A stretch of 64,000 bases of DNA. It comes from Ascidia mentula (taxonomy: Eukaryota > Chordata > Ascidiacea > Phlebobranchia > Ascidiidae). Shown one piece after another: positions 12,601 through 58,578 of the stretch. The notes below the pieces were generated by a model. That model saw nothing but the letters and a program-made list of their open reading frames with translations. It did no database searches and had not been told where the DNA came from. Each line of letters starts with the position of its first letter. Within the stretch, counting starts at the first letter, position 1. The translations under genes were made by a program, and so were the position numbers. The stretch lies in contig OX387201.1 in the NCBI GenBank assembly GCA_947561715.1, forward strand, positions 7,458,001-7,522,000. Reading direction: 5' to 3'.

Positions 12601-15430
12601 TCGTAGTCATTGCTTCGGTTGTTTGAAATTCCTGTGCCGTGGTCATTGTTTCTGCTGTTTGCAATTCCTGTGTCGTTGTCATTGCTTCTGTTGTTTGCAA
12701 TTCCTGTGTCGTGGTCTTTGCTTGTGTTGTTTGTAATTGCTGTGTGGTGGTCATTGCTTCTGTTGTTTGTAATTCCTGTGTCGTGGTCTTTGCTTGTGTT
12801 GTTTGTAATTCCTGTGCCGTAGTCATTGCTTCTGTTGATTGTAATTCCTGTGTCGTGGCCATTGCTTCTGTTGTTTGTAATTCCTGTGTCGTGGCCATTG
12901 CTTCTGTTGTTTGTAATTCTTGTGTCGTGGCCATTGCTTCCGTTGTTTGTAATTCCTCGGATGTGGTCATTGCTTCTGTTGTTTGTAATTCCTGTATCGT
13001 GGTCATTGCTTCTGTTGATTGTAATTCCTGTATCGTGGCCATTGCTTCTGTTGATTGTAATTCCTGTGTCGTGGCCATTGCTTCTGTTGTTTGTAATTCC
13101 TGTGTCGTGGCCATTGCTTCTGTTGTCTGTAATTCCTGTGTCGTGGCCATTGCTTCTGTTGATTGTAATTCCTGTGTCGTGGCCATTGCTTCTGTTGATT
13201 GTAATTCCTGTATCGTGGCCATTGCTTCTGTTGTTTGTAATTCCTGGGATGTGGTCACTGCTTCTGTTGTTTGTAATTCTTGTGTCGTGGCCATTGCTTC
13301 TGTTGTTTGTAATTCCTGGGATGTGGTCACTGCTTCTGTTGTTTGCAATTCCTGGGATGTGGTCATTGCTTCTGTTGTTTGTAATTCCTGTGTCGTTGTC
13401 ATTGCTTCTGTTGTTTGCAATTCCTGTGTCGTGGTCTTTGCTTGTGTTGTTTGTAATTGCTGTGTGGTGGTCATTGCTTCTGTTGTTTGTAATTCCTGTG
13501 TCGTGGTCTTTGCTTGTGTTGTTTGTAATTCCTGTGCCGTAGTCATTGCTTCTGTTGATTGTAATTCCTGTGTCGTGGCCATTGCTTCTGTTGTTTGTAA
13601 TTCCTGTGTCGTGGCCATTGCTTCTGTTGTTTGTAATTCTTGTGTCGTGGCCATTGCTTCCGTTGTTTGTAATTCCTCGGATGTGGTCATTGCTTCTGTT
13701 GTTTGTAATTCCTGTATCGTGGTCATTGCTTCTGTTGATTGTAATTCCTGTATCGTGGCCATTGCTTCTGTTGATTGTAATTCCTGTGTCGTGGCCATTG
13801 CTTCTGTTGTTTGTAATTCCTGTGTCGTGGCCATTGCTTCTGTTGTCTGTAATTCCTGTGTCGTGGCCATTGCTTCTGTTGATTGTAATTCCTGTGTCGT
13901 GGCCATTGCTTCTGTTGATTGTAATTCCTGTATCGTGGCCATTGCTTCTGTTGTTTGTAATTCCTGGGATGTGGTCACTGCTTCTGTTGTTTGTAATTCT
14001 TGTGTCGTGGCCATTGCTTCTGTTGTTTGTAATTCCTGGGATGTGGTCACTGCTTCTGTTGTTTGTAATTCTTGTGTCGTGGCCATTGCTTCTGTTGTTT
14101 GTAATTCCTGGGATGTGGTCACTGCTTCTGTTGTTTGTAATTCCTGTGTCGTGGCCATTGCTTCTGTTGATTGTAATTCCTGTGTCGTGGCCATTGCTTC
14201 TGTTGTTTGTAATTCCTGTGTCGTGGCCATTGCTTCTGTTGATTGTAATTCCTGGGATGTGGTCATTGCTTCTGTTGTTTGTAATTCCTGTGTCGTGGCC
14301 ATTGCTTCTGTTGTTTGTAATTCCTGGGATGTGGTCACTGCTTCTGTTGTTTGTAATTCTTGTGTCGTGGCCATTGCTTCTGTTGTTTGTAATTCCTGGG
14401 ATGTGGTCACTGCTTCTGTTGTTTGTAATTCCTGTGTCGTGGCCATTGCTTCTGTTGTTTGTAATTCCTGTGTCGTGGTCATTGCTTCTGTTGTTTGTAA
14501 TTCCTGTGTCGTGGCCATTGCTTCTGTTGATTGTAATTCCTGTGTCGTGGCCATTGCTTCTGTTGATTGTAATTCCTGTGTCGTGGCCATTGCTTCTGTT
14601 GTTTGTAATTCCTGTGTCGTGGCCATTGCTTCTGTTGTTTGTAATTCCTGTGTCGTGGCCATTGCTTCTGTTGATTGTAATTCCTGTGTCGTGGCCATTG
14701 CTTCTGTTGTTTGTAATTCCTGTGTCGTGGCCATTGCTTCTGTTGTCTGTAATTCCTGTGTCGTGGCCATTGCTTCTGTTGATTGTAATTCCTGTGTCGT
14801 GGCCATTGCTTCTGTTGATTCTAATTCCTGTGTCGTGGCCATTGCTTCTGTTGATTGTAATTCCTGTGTCGTGGCCATTGCTTCTGTTGATTGTAATTCC
14901 TGTATCGTGGCCATTGCTTCTGTTGTTTGTAATTCCTGGGATGTGGTCACTGCTTCTGTTGATTGTAATTCCTGTGTCGTGGCCATTGCTTCTGTTGTTT
15001 GTAATTCCTGTGTCGTGGCCATTGCTTCTGTTGTCTGTAATTCCTGTGTCGTGGCCATTGCTTCTGTTGATTGTAATTCCTGTGTCGTGGCCATTGCTTC
15101 TGTTGATTGTAATTCCTGTATCGTGGCCATTGCTTCTGTTGTTTGTAATTCCTGGGATGTGGTCACTGCTTCTGTTGTTTGTAATTCTTGTGTCGTGGCC
15201 ATTGCTTCTGTTGTTTGTAATTCCTGGGATGTGGTCATGTTTTTGGTTGTTTCTGTGGGTTGTGTTGTTGGTTCCTCGCCAGAGCTTTCGAAGATATCTT
15301 CAAATGTAAACAGTTTGGGTTCGTTTCTTCCATGTGCTGATATCGATGCTCCCGTCCTTACAAGCAAGAGTGCGTTGACAGCGAAATACACGACAAGTAC
15401 ATTATACCATTTCATACTTGCTGTTTTCAT
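9642..15430 (-). CDS. Mucin-like type I transmembrane protein with a long Thr repeat, SEA-like and EGF modules, 11 exons, 1576 aa
   Basis: Probably an O-glycosylated cell-surface mucin. Exons: 11698-15430, 11497-11616, 11339-11418, 11121-11279, 10945-11017, 10747-10887, 10564-10686, 10343-10461, 10232-10282, 9759-9844, 9642-9687. All phases agree (4,731 nt). Exon 1 encodes a signal peptide (about residues 1-30), a short acidic segment and about 96 repeats of a 12-residue unit typified by TTEAMATTQELQ. Exon 2 is a Cys-rich EGF-like module (about 1245-1284). Exons 3-5 form a SEA-like region with a dibasic patch (about 1285-1388). Exons 6 and 7 are EGF-like (six-Cys patterns, ending CTCIVGFDGVNCYN). 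Exon 8 holds the membrane span (about 1478-1501). The cytoplasmic tail of about 70 residues ends in VIEV, a class II PDZ ligand. The order resembles vertebrate MUC3/12/17. The repeat is Thr-rich but nearly lacks proline, unlike typical mucin PTS domains. The SEA call is tentative. Confidence 0.85.
11780..15240 (-). repeat. 36-bp tandem repeat array (about 96 units) coding the mucin Thr repeat
   Basis: A continuous array with a 36-bp period and few substitutions, coding TTEAMATTQELQ and variants (T/S at position 2, M/V, A/T, T/S/I). The left units (gene 3' end) are the most diverged and the right units the most uniform, as expected if expansion or homogenisation is recent on that side. Because 36 is divisible by 3 and the unit lacks stops, long spurious frames run through the other strand. 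Confidence 0.97.
12663..14065 (-). repeat. Higher-order duplication of 20 repeat units (720-bp offset)
   Basis: Positions 12663-13345 and 13383-14065 read as identical (683 bp) at an offset of 720 bp, exactly 20 units of 36 bp. The match includes rare variant units such as the TTQAKTTTQELQ and TTEAMTTSEELQ types. Identity breaks at both ends by single-base differences. This is either a very recent unequal exchange or an assembly duplication. Confidence 0.9.
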
Positions 15431-16833
15431 GTTACAAACCTTACACCGTCTTTTACTGCTACTCTTTAATGTCCGCTTTAGTTGTCTGTAGTTGAAAGTA
15501 CCTTTTTAAGTTAAAACACTGTATCTTGCTTTAGGTATTGTTTTGATTTGTCAATCCATAATCATACTTTACAGCAAACATTACGTACACCTTAATCAAA
15601 CTCTTTGGTGTAATTTTTATATCTTAACTCATTCTGCACTACAACACTCTACTTCGCTTGAGCTATTACTTCACTTCACAAGTGGCTGTACAACGATGCA
15701 TCTGGCTTTATTTATATGTGGCGATATAAAGTTCATTGTTTGTGCTTCACAGTGTGTCAACATTTGTCTTTTTTTGGATAAATTACGTAGCGCGTCACAA
15801 GCCCGGGCGCCGGTTCGGATGGGCGCCTAATGTTTGTTTCTCTGTTTGTGTGTATCTAATTAAGCAAACGGATTCGTAGCTCTGTGCACAGAAAGTACTT
15901 GAAAGGAAGTGAGAAACGTTTTTTTAGTGCGTCTCTTATTTACTATGACAACCGGCACAATTACTTTTGTTTATTGAATTTCATCTGCGCGCGAAATCGT
16001 TCACAGTGAGATGATTATGACAAAATAGTAAGTGACATGACAAGATGAGCAGTGTACTCCAATGCTGGTGGTGTTTGTGATAAATAACTTTCGAGGCTCA
16101 TCGCGGCCCCAAAGTAAAAAAAAAACATATAGACGGCGAAGGGTAGTAAAAAAACGTAAAAAAAGAAAAAAAAAAAAACGCACAAGCGCTATTAGGCACA
16201 CGTATACTGGCACTCAATAGTCGTATAAAAAAATAAAAGAAAATATGCTGACGAATACCAAAAGTTTTATGTGCCCACTGTCATGCGGCAGGCACGGGAT
16301 GCTGTCGTTTAGAAATATTTGTTCAGATGAGCGAAAAATGGGTTACACCCCGCGCATGTCGGTGACAGGACGCGAATTTTCGGCTTTTCATGGCTTCACC
16401 ACAACATTGTTTACTCGCCCATTGAATGTGGATTATAGCCACGGCATGTCTCCTGCAACGAGTACGTACATATCACTCTCAGAGGGGCAAAGGTCGTACG
16501 CCGAGAAAACATTTTCCGGCGAAACGCATCACGTAATCGTAGCGCCAACGAACAGTAAAGGCACTTCTTACATATACACCTGGTAGCGAAAACAAATCAA
16601 CAAACAAGGGTAGCTCAACGACTGGTTAGTAACTTAGTGGGTCTCCTCGTTTTCGCGGGTCGTAGTGGGTTATACACAAAATCAGTCGGTCACAAAGTGT
16701 TTTCACCTTTGTGAAGGCGGAAATACACAGTGCTTTGCAATGAACTAATCGGGCCGATAAATAAGTATGCTGATGAAGATGTCGAACCCCGACGGACATC
16801 GTATTAAGAAATTATCGAGCAGCCAGCGAAGCA
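15431..16833. other. Intergenic region between the mucin start and the laminin stop
   Basis: It holds the mucin promoter side (right of 15430) and the laminin 3' UTR (left of 16834), both on the minus strand. The only strong minus-strand AATAAA is at 15970-15975, about 860 bases after the laminin stop. A poly-A-rich tract lies around 16120-16180. An open plus-strand frame at 16245-16586 shows no recognisable protein and I do not call it. Confidence 0.4.
15970..15975 (-). terminator. Candidate laminin poly(A) signal
   Basis: A minus-strand AATAAA and the nearest clear signal downstream of the laminin stop, implying a 3' UTR of roughly 0.85 kb. It is assigned by position only. Confidence 0.35.
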
Positions 16834-52437
<35,604 letters not shown>

Positions 52438-55400
52438 TGGAAATTTGACGGTCCGTCGACGTAGGGAATGCTGAATGCTAGAGCTGCAGCATCTGTATCG
52501 CGTCGGAATGCCCGCGGATGCGGGAGTTGCTTGCTCCGCGCACACGTTCATCATCACTTTCCACGGGAGGAGGTGAATTCCTTTGCTTAACTCATGCACT
52601 TGCTTTGAACCAATACCAATGCAATGCAAGTAAGGTTATTTATGCCCTAAAAACGATACACAATCTGTCATTATTTGCGCCTAATGTTGTCTATACTACT
52701 TGCAGAAGTACGCGAACCTAATGTGACCTGATGTATCTTTTGCATATCACATAGTCGAGAACATGCAAATCTAAAGTTAAGAGCTGCCATAAAAATGCTC
52801 TTGGTCTGTGGCTAGCCTAAACCAGCAGCGCCCTTAACTAGAAACGCTGGAATTCCAAACACACCTGATTGGCTCTGTATAGCGCTCATGTAATGGTTTC
52901 GTTTTATTGTTTGCAAGACCTGCCAACAAACTAACAACGGCACTTCTGTCGGTATCTAGGAACGCAAAGAGCCTGTCCGGTGGTCGTCTAAATGTCATGA
53001 CATCGAGTGCAAACAGTCTATGCCGATCTTTGAGGTGCGGTTTCAACTCTTTGCGACCGCGTGGGCCAGATTGCTGACAAAATGACAAAAGCGGTGTTTG
53101 TCGAATATAGTGTACACAACGATTAACAACGAACCGCTTAGCTTATTTATTAACCTCGCTGTACAAGGTGCAATTGCCCTGACCTCCTCCGCGCTCTTCT
53201 ACGCTGCCGAGGGCGTGAATGTTTCTCGCTTTGTGGTATTCGGATCCGACGTCCAAGTCCAAGCATGATATGCGAGCAGATGGGCTGCTACTCACCGTCT
53301 GCATTGTACTCTGGGTACGACTATCGTTCTCTCTGGGGTATGGAATTGAATTAACGCCATCGCAGGCTAACGGCGGGGCAAACACAAATCCTATTAACTG
53401 CATTTACGATTGGCATCAAGATGACACGTCTGCTGACTTCACTCTACCAAGCTGGAATGAGACTGGTTGACACATTGTTTTAAACATAGGCTTCCAATTT
53501 TGCCGTGTTCGACGATACCATGACAAAAAGGTATAGGAAAGGAATCATTTCGCAACGATTGAATGCCTTTGCGTGCTTTGGATCAACTTGCTGACAGGCT
53601 AAGTATTTCAGATGCATTTGCGTCGCGATAAGGCGACGCGACTTATTGATGTCTTTCTGCGCAGACACAAGCATGCTCGACTGTACCTCCAATAAACAGG
53701 CAAATTGACACTTAACATTTCTGATAAGGGTTTTTTGACGAATGCGATTGAAACGTCAGCGGCGGAAAATGTGCCAGCAGTGACAACTTGTAAATTAAAG
53801 AACTCCCTGTTTTATTGGAATGCCATCAACTTCACATTTTACCCACAATCCGTATTGTTAGCATATATGTCATATGTTCAAAAAGCTTGGTCGCGGTGAT
53901 CAACCATCGACCGCAGCTGCGTCGTAGTACGTAAGTTCCCACCGCACAGAATAAATACATGACTGCAGCATTATAACTCGGCCATTATGAGGCAGCATTC
54001 GGAACCCTTCGATCCACCCACATCAAAGCAGAGTCATTTACAGGAAAATTGCATGTGATAGTATTGCTCAGTATTGTTTGATAAAATCGATTTGTAGCGG
54101 GCAATTTATAGGTCAAGTTGTCGGCGCAATTACGTCAATGTACGTCACATCTTACGTGCTACTTTGGAGAAATGCGGTGGCAAGTCCAGCAATTCTAATG
54201 CAACTTTAACAGTATAATATGCAGGTTACTTCACACATGCAATGTATCGGTGCATAAATGCCCAACAATGTACTTCACATTATTACAGTATTATGCACTA
54301 TACATTGAAAATTCCGTCATGCTATAGGCGGACAACAAACGCCGATAGAATCACTCAAATGTCAATTTGGTTTCCCTTCAATCAACGAGTGAAGGAACAG
54401 GTGCACTAAAATCACGTTCAGTATCAATTTGTCAATCGAGTTTAAATTGCTGCAAACTGCCTCCAAACATTTCCTGTCTCACGCAATTGCAGCCCCTGTT
54501 CGCTCTTCCCATGCCTGACCACTTCAGCACGAATTGTCACAAAGCGACTTCCACAAGCGCGAACGAGTGCCCCATGTAGGAACCAGCGCAAAGCCCGGCA
54601 TATATCAAAGTGTACACGGCGGTCCAATACAATTCCTCGCATATTGGCTCGGGCGCTTTGTGCGCCCCACGCCCTATTGTCGCGGCGACGTAAAACATCG
54701 GCATTTGTAAGATTATCGCATTTGGGACTCCGCTTGGAATCACTCATGCGCCTTTCCCGGTGCCTCCTCCGGTCCACCTCACTCTTCCATTATTCGCCCC
54801 TCGCCCATTTTCTCGGATCAAATATTTACTCTTTGATCGCCATTCGTTTGAAAGCGCATCGAACAGTCGCCAACCTGACGTAGTTATGATCGCGCACGTC
54901 TCTCGGCCCCGGAGAACGTTTGGAGAGGACCCGATGCGTCATATAGCGCCGCGTGTGGCCTGCATCGTGGTGTCGATAGCTTTCGACAGGCGGGTAATCA
55001 GCGTATATGACGCAACACTGTGACGTCGGCTAATTGGATTTGTTAACAAAATAAACGTTTTCATAAGAAGGAAACTTGGTGAATTGTTCCCAAGCGCTAT
55101 GACGTTGAGCTCACTGTTCGACCGTTACAATTTTCCGGACGTATAACGTAAGCATACAGTCGCGCAAACACAGTTGTTCGTTTTGGCGCACTTTTGAATT
55201 TATTGTCGGTAAATTGCCAAGGTCACATGATTTATACCATAGGCAATAAACTAACTCGGCTCAATGTTTGTGGAATATAAAATACCGTGTTGTTCGTATA
55301 GACGGGCCGGAAACCTACTCGCTGGCCATTGTAAACATAAGCGCGAAAACGACAAACCGCACTGTGTGCAGCGCCAATTTTTGTGGGTTAGGGATGAACG

Positions 55401-56429
55401 ACATAAATCGTGGCCAGGTATTATCAGGTAATCCTTTAATGTTTGCCGCCATTGATTTTTTTTAATTTCCTGACTGAAGTAAATATGGACGGGCTTCGTG
55501 ACATGAGCGTCCTAGTTAGAAAACTTGTTTCACTCTGAGCGGAAGCCACCTATACAAAGGGTTCAAAAATATTATTTGTCTTTAAACCGGACGTGCGATC
55601 GCATTGGTGCACTACATTCATGCAAGATACACTAACTTGCACAAATACAAGATATAAAAGCAGCACCCGCGACTAACTTAATTGCCCAGTAGGGATACAG
55701 TGTGTTTGTTATATTTCTCCAGCTTCAAAAAGATATGTGACCAGGAAATAAAATTGTCACGCCCAACTTCTCTCCAAACCCTGACGTTGCTGCTCTTTAA
55801 TAAAGGGCCTAGGAACACCTTTCCAGGATCGTCTCTTTGCATCGTAACTCCCTGAGCTGAAGACTGTCGAAAAACGGCGTTCTGCACGACCTCAAATTAC
55901 CACCGAGACACTTTTTTAGTGACCCACTTTTAAAGTTACATTTTATCATCATAAGAATGTTCGAGAAGCATTTGTCACTACGTGTCGCTCCAGAGACCTC
56001 CGGTTTAGAACAGATTTACTGCGTACACGGCACACATTCGTATAACAATTCAAGGGAAGCCTAACGCTAAACATTCTCGAATGCAGCTAACAAGTCAAGT
56101 TTAAAGAAAGGAGAGGTAGATAATGAAACCCCTTCGGCTCCCACCGAGAATATTTATTGCGGCGCCATTTTTAATATTGGAAATCTGCTAGAATTTGTAG
56201 ATGGTTTTAAGCTGTTGAATAGTGTCAAAGTGAGTTTTCAACAAACGCGTTATGTAAGTGTTCCTGCTGTACGTTTATGTGATTGTTTCGTTTCGTTGTC
56301 GGTGTTAATAAATATATTTTTCGCTTTGTTTTTCCGGGGGGATGTGTATACGTGCACATGTCTTTAATCTCTGTTCACATGTTACATATTTTTATCGTCA
56401 TGTCATTTACGCCTCTAGTGTTTGCGTGT
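52438..56429. other. Region upstream of laminin exon 1, no gene recognised
   Basis: This should include the laminin promoter (to the right of 52437, minus strand), but I see no diagnostic TATA box. Several open frames of 70-110 codons occur on both strands without recognisable protein features. From about 55.5 kb on, the composition returns to AT-rich. Confidence 0.45.
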
Positions 56430-56512
56430 ATTGGAATCAATCTACCCACGTTTCAAGTAATTCGAATTTATTTGTGAGTTTCTCATCTCTTCGTATGCTA
56501 AAATTCGCATTT
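56430..56512 (+). repeat. Diverged third copy of the 58.6/63.7-kb repeat
   Basis: This stretch shares the order ATTGGAATCAAT, CCACGTTTCAAGTA, then GAGTTTC-CATCTCTT with the repeats at 59.7-59.83 kb and 63.85-63.93 kb. It has several substitutions and lacks the surrounding parts. Confidence 0.55.
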
Positions 56513-57073
56513 CATCCCGTGGAAGTCATGCGTGACGAAGACAATCAGGAAGACCCGTTGCTCTACCATAGGAGTATACAATGTTTTTAACGTCACAAAA
56601 TGTCGTTTGCAAAGGTGTCTTCATATTGACCGAGAATGGACCCTCTGTTTAGCTTGGTTTCCTGCAGAAAAAATTGCGTTAAATTTTTAAGTCCCTGTGC
56701 CGTTTCAAAAAGCGCCCGCAGCTAGAAAGTTTGTTTTCGGATTGGTCCGGTTTAAAATGTTTCTAAAATACACTAGGTTCAATAAAAAATAATGTCATGT
56801 AGCACATAAATACTACGTTGCGTTTCCATGTCGCAATTTAGCTAAGTCCAACATGTTTGGTCCATGTTTTACGTTTTGGTCCAATAACGGGTCGTGTTTT
56901 CATGTCGCATACGAATTCAAGCGTAACAGTTTTTCACCCTTCATAAATTTTGAAATGCACCCTTTTATTGATTAGTATTAAATTAAGCCAGAAAGTAAAC
57001 AAGAGTGCTGAGGATGCATTGATAAACAAAATGAAATAGTTTTCTGCATGTTCATGCTGTAGTTCAAATTGTT

Positions 57074-57524
57074 GGACACAAAAGCTTTTTTTACAATTTA
57101 GATAACTGTATCAGGTTAGATACCAGGTGACTGCAGATAACTAGTACATTTAGAGGTGAACCACACCCAATGATGTTTCATGGCCCTTTCCCAGATCCAC
57201 GGTTAGCACAATGACCGAGTGTTGGGGAAATCAGATCCATTTGGCCATAGTGCGCTTCACAGTGGTTCGTCTCTGTTGTTTGGTACTCAGTATAGGGTAC
57301 CCAACGGATAGACGTTGACCGAAAGGTACCACAAAGTGGAAATTAGTGTGCCCGCTAGTGGAAAAGCTAACACAGTGCCACTGTCAACAGCTGCACTAAT
57401 GAGACCTTATAGGTCGAAACAGTGCGTGTAAACACCCTGTCTGCAGCTCTCCAATATTATGTTTTTTTTTGCACATATATTACATTTGATTGGTTTATGC
57501 AAGATAGTGAATAAAAAAATATAT
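57074..57524 (+). mobile_element. Retrozyme-like tandem repeat, unit 1 (about 451 bp, with hammerhead)
   Basis: This is the first complete unit of a direct tandem repeat. It starts at GGACACAAAAG and ends before the matching GGACACTAAAG at 57525. It contains no meaningful ORF. Its first about 155 bases (to 57230) and last about 45 bases (from about 57480) match unit 2, while the middle carries the hammerhead fold. Direct tandem copies of a few hundred bases, non-coding and each with a type I hammerhead, are the definition of animal retrozymes. I name it retrozyme-like on structure alone. Confidence 0.65.
57389..57448 (+). ncRNA. Type I hammerhead ribozyme fold (core substituted, probably inactive)
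   Basis: Stem I is AGCTGCA (57389-57395) paired perfectly with TGCAGCT (57442-57448). The core strand CTAATGA (57396-57402) stands where the consensus is CUGAUGA. Stem II is GACC/GGTC (57403-57406 and 57412-57415) with a TTATA loop. GAAA follows at 57416-57419. Stem III opens with CAG/CTG (57420-57422 and 57437-57439) and continues with a GTG/CAC inner helix. The cleavage triplet GTC is at 57439-57441, directly before stem I' as required. Everything fits except G5, which is A (57398). G5 is essential in studied hammerheads, so this copy is predicted to be dead or nearly so. Confidence 0.75.
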
Positions 57525-57714
57525 GGACACTAAAGTTTTTTCCACAATCTAGATAACTGTATCAGATTAAATATCAGGTGACTGCAAAAAACTAAATAGA
57601 TTTAGAGATGAAGCACATCCAATGATGTTTTATGGCCCTTTCCCAGATCCACGGCTAGCGCAATGACCAAGTGTTCGGGAGATACATTTGGTTGGTTTAT
57701 GCAAGATAGTGAAC
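57525..57714 (+). mobile_element. Retrozyme-like tandem repeat, unit 2 (internally deleted)
   Basis: This follows unit 1 directly. It matches unit 1 from GGACAC through the GATCCACGG region to about 57681, then jumps to the unit-end segment (ACATTTGGTTGG...CAAGATAGTGAA). About 249 bases present in unit 1 (57231-57479), including the hammerhead, are missing. The two copies differ at many single positions, so the array is old. Confidence 0.65.
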
Positions 57715-58392
57715 TAAAACAGGCTTCTGACAGTACATTTGAATTGTTGCATTTTACATTAACCCCTATAAAAAGGAACAAACATCTTTACAAAAGCACC
57801 CGGATACCAAGTTGTGGCCTGACAAACAAGGACTGTGACACTTCAGCTTTGGAATGTTTTGTTTGATGCTGCTAACAAAAACTAAGTCTGCTTGCGTGTT
57901 CTTGCAGTAGACTTAAAAGACTTTGTGAGCTTGGTTTATTTAATAGAAAGACACGTTGCAATATCAGTTGCTTATTTCCGTCAAAAAAGTGTAACAAAAC
58001 CATTGATTCGGCCTTTTTTCATTTTTCAATTATTGATCGCTTGAACTTACTCTGACTTATATGCGGATCAGAGTTTACAACCTGTCTGTGCATGGTGCAT
58101 TAGTATTTTCCTTCTTGCCGTTGCGCAGACGAACGTTACCGCTACGCGCGCAATTTAGCAAAATTATTTTTGTTGTGAAAAAAAAATAACGCACAAAAAT
58201 AGGTTTAATCCACCTTAAGGAGTGGATCAACATTTCGGATCAAAACGCGTAATTCCTTTTCGCAATCAAATTTGATCCGAGTTTCTGAATACGGGTCAGT
58301 GAAAACTCACCCGGATCAATTGATCTGATCCTTGATCGTGGAGTGGATTGTGAAAACAACCCTAAATCTTGCATGACAATTGCAACACCTAA

Positions 58393-58527
58393 GGCCGGGT
58401 CCACACTCACTTTTTGCGCCGGCGGATTCCTTGTTTGTTTCATTATACGCCGGCGTGCGGGCGTACGCTCGGGACATTAAAACAAACAAAGAATCCGCCG
58501 GCGCAAAGCGTGAGTGTGGACCCGGCC
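58393..58527. mobile_element. Foldback/MITE-like inverted repeat element (135 bp)
   Basis: It begins GGCCGGGTCCACACTCAC and ends with the reverse complement of the same sequence. The arms are nearly perfect over about 48 bases (through GCGCCGGCGGATTC and TTGTTTGTTT), with a short GC-rich centre that itself has small palindromes. Its high GC stands out against AT-rich flanks. No clear target-site duplication is visible (TAA and AAA flank it), so the superfamily is uncertain. Confidence 0.75.
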
Positions 58528-58578
58528 AAAAGAACAAAAAACAAGCGTTTTGCTTAACCCTACCTGTACTGAAAAAAG

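Noticed and set aside
11780..15240. CRISPR-like regular 36-bp spacing
   Set aside because: The units are contiguous with no unique spacers, and they encode an in-frame protein repeat in a eukaryotic gene.
12639..15491. Very long plus-strand open frames (up to 950 codons) across the mucin repeat
   Set aside because: They are a by-product of a 36-bp stop-free repeat read on the wrong strand and frames. The minus frame has the signal peptide and splices to EGF and membrane-span exons.
16245..16586. A 113-codon plus-strand frame between the mucin and laminin genes
   Set aside because: No homology, signal peptide or domain is recognisable, and it lies within the presumed laminin 3' UTR on the other strand.
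58195..58375. A possible second foldback around repeated GGATCAA and GTGGAT motifs
   Set aside because: The arms match only over short stretches, and no clear termini or target duplication were found.
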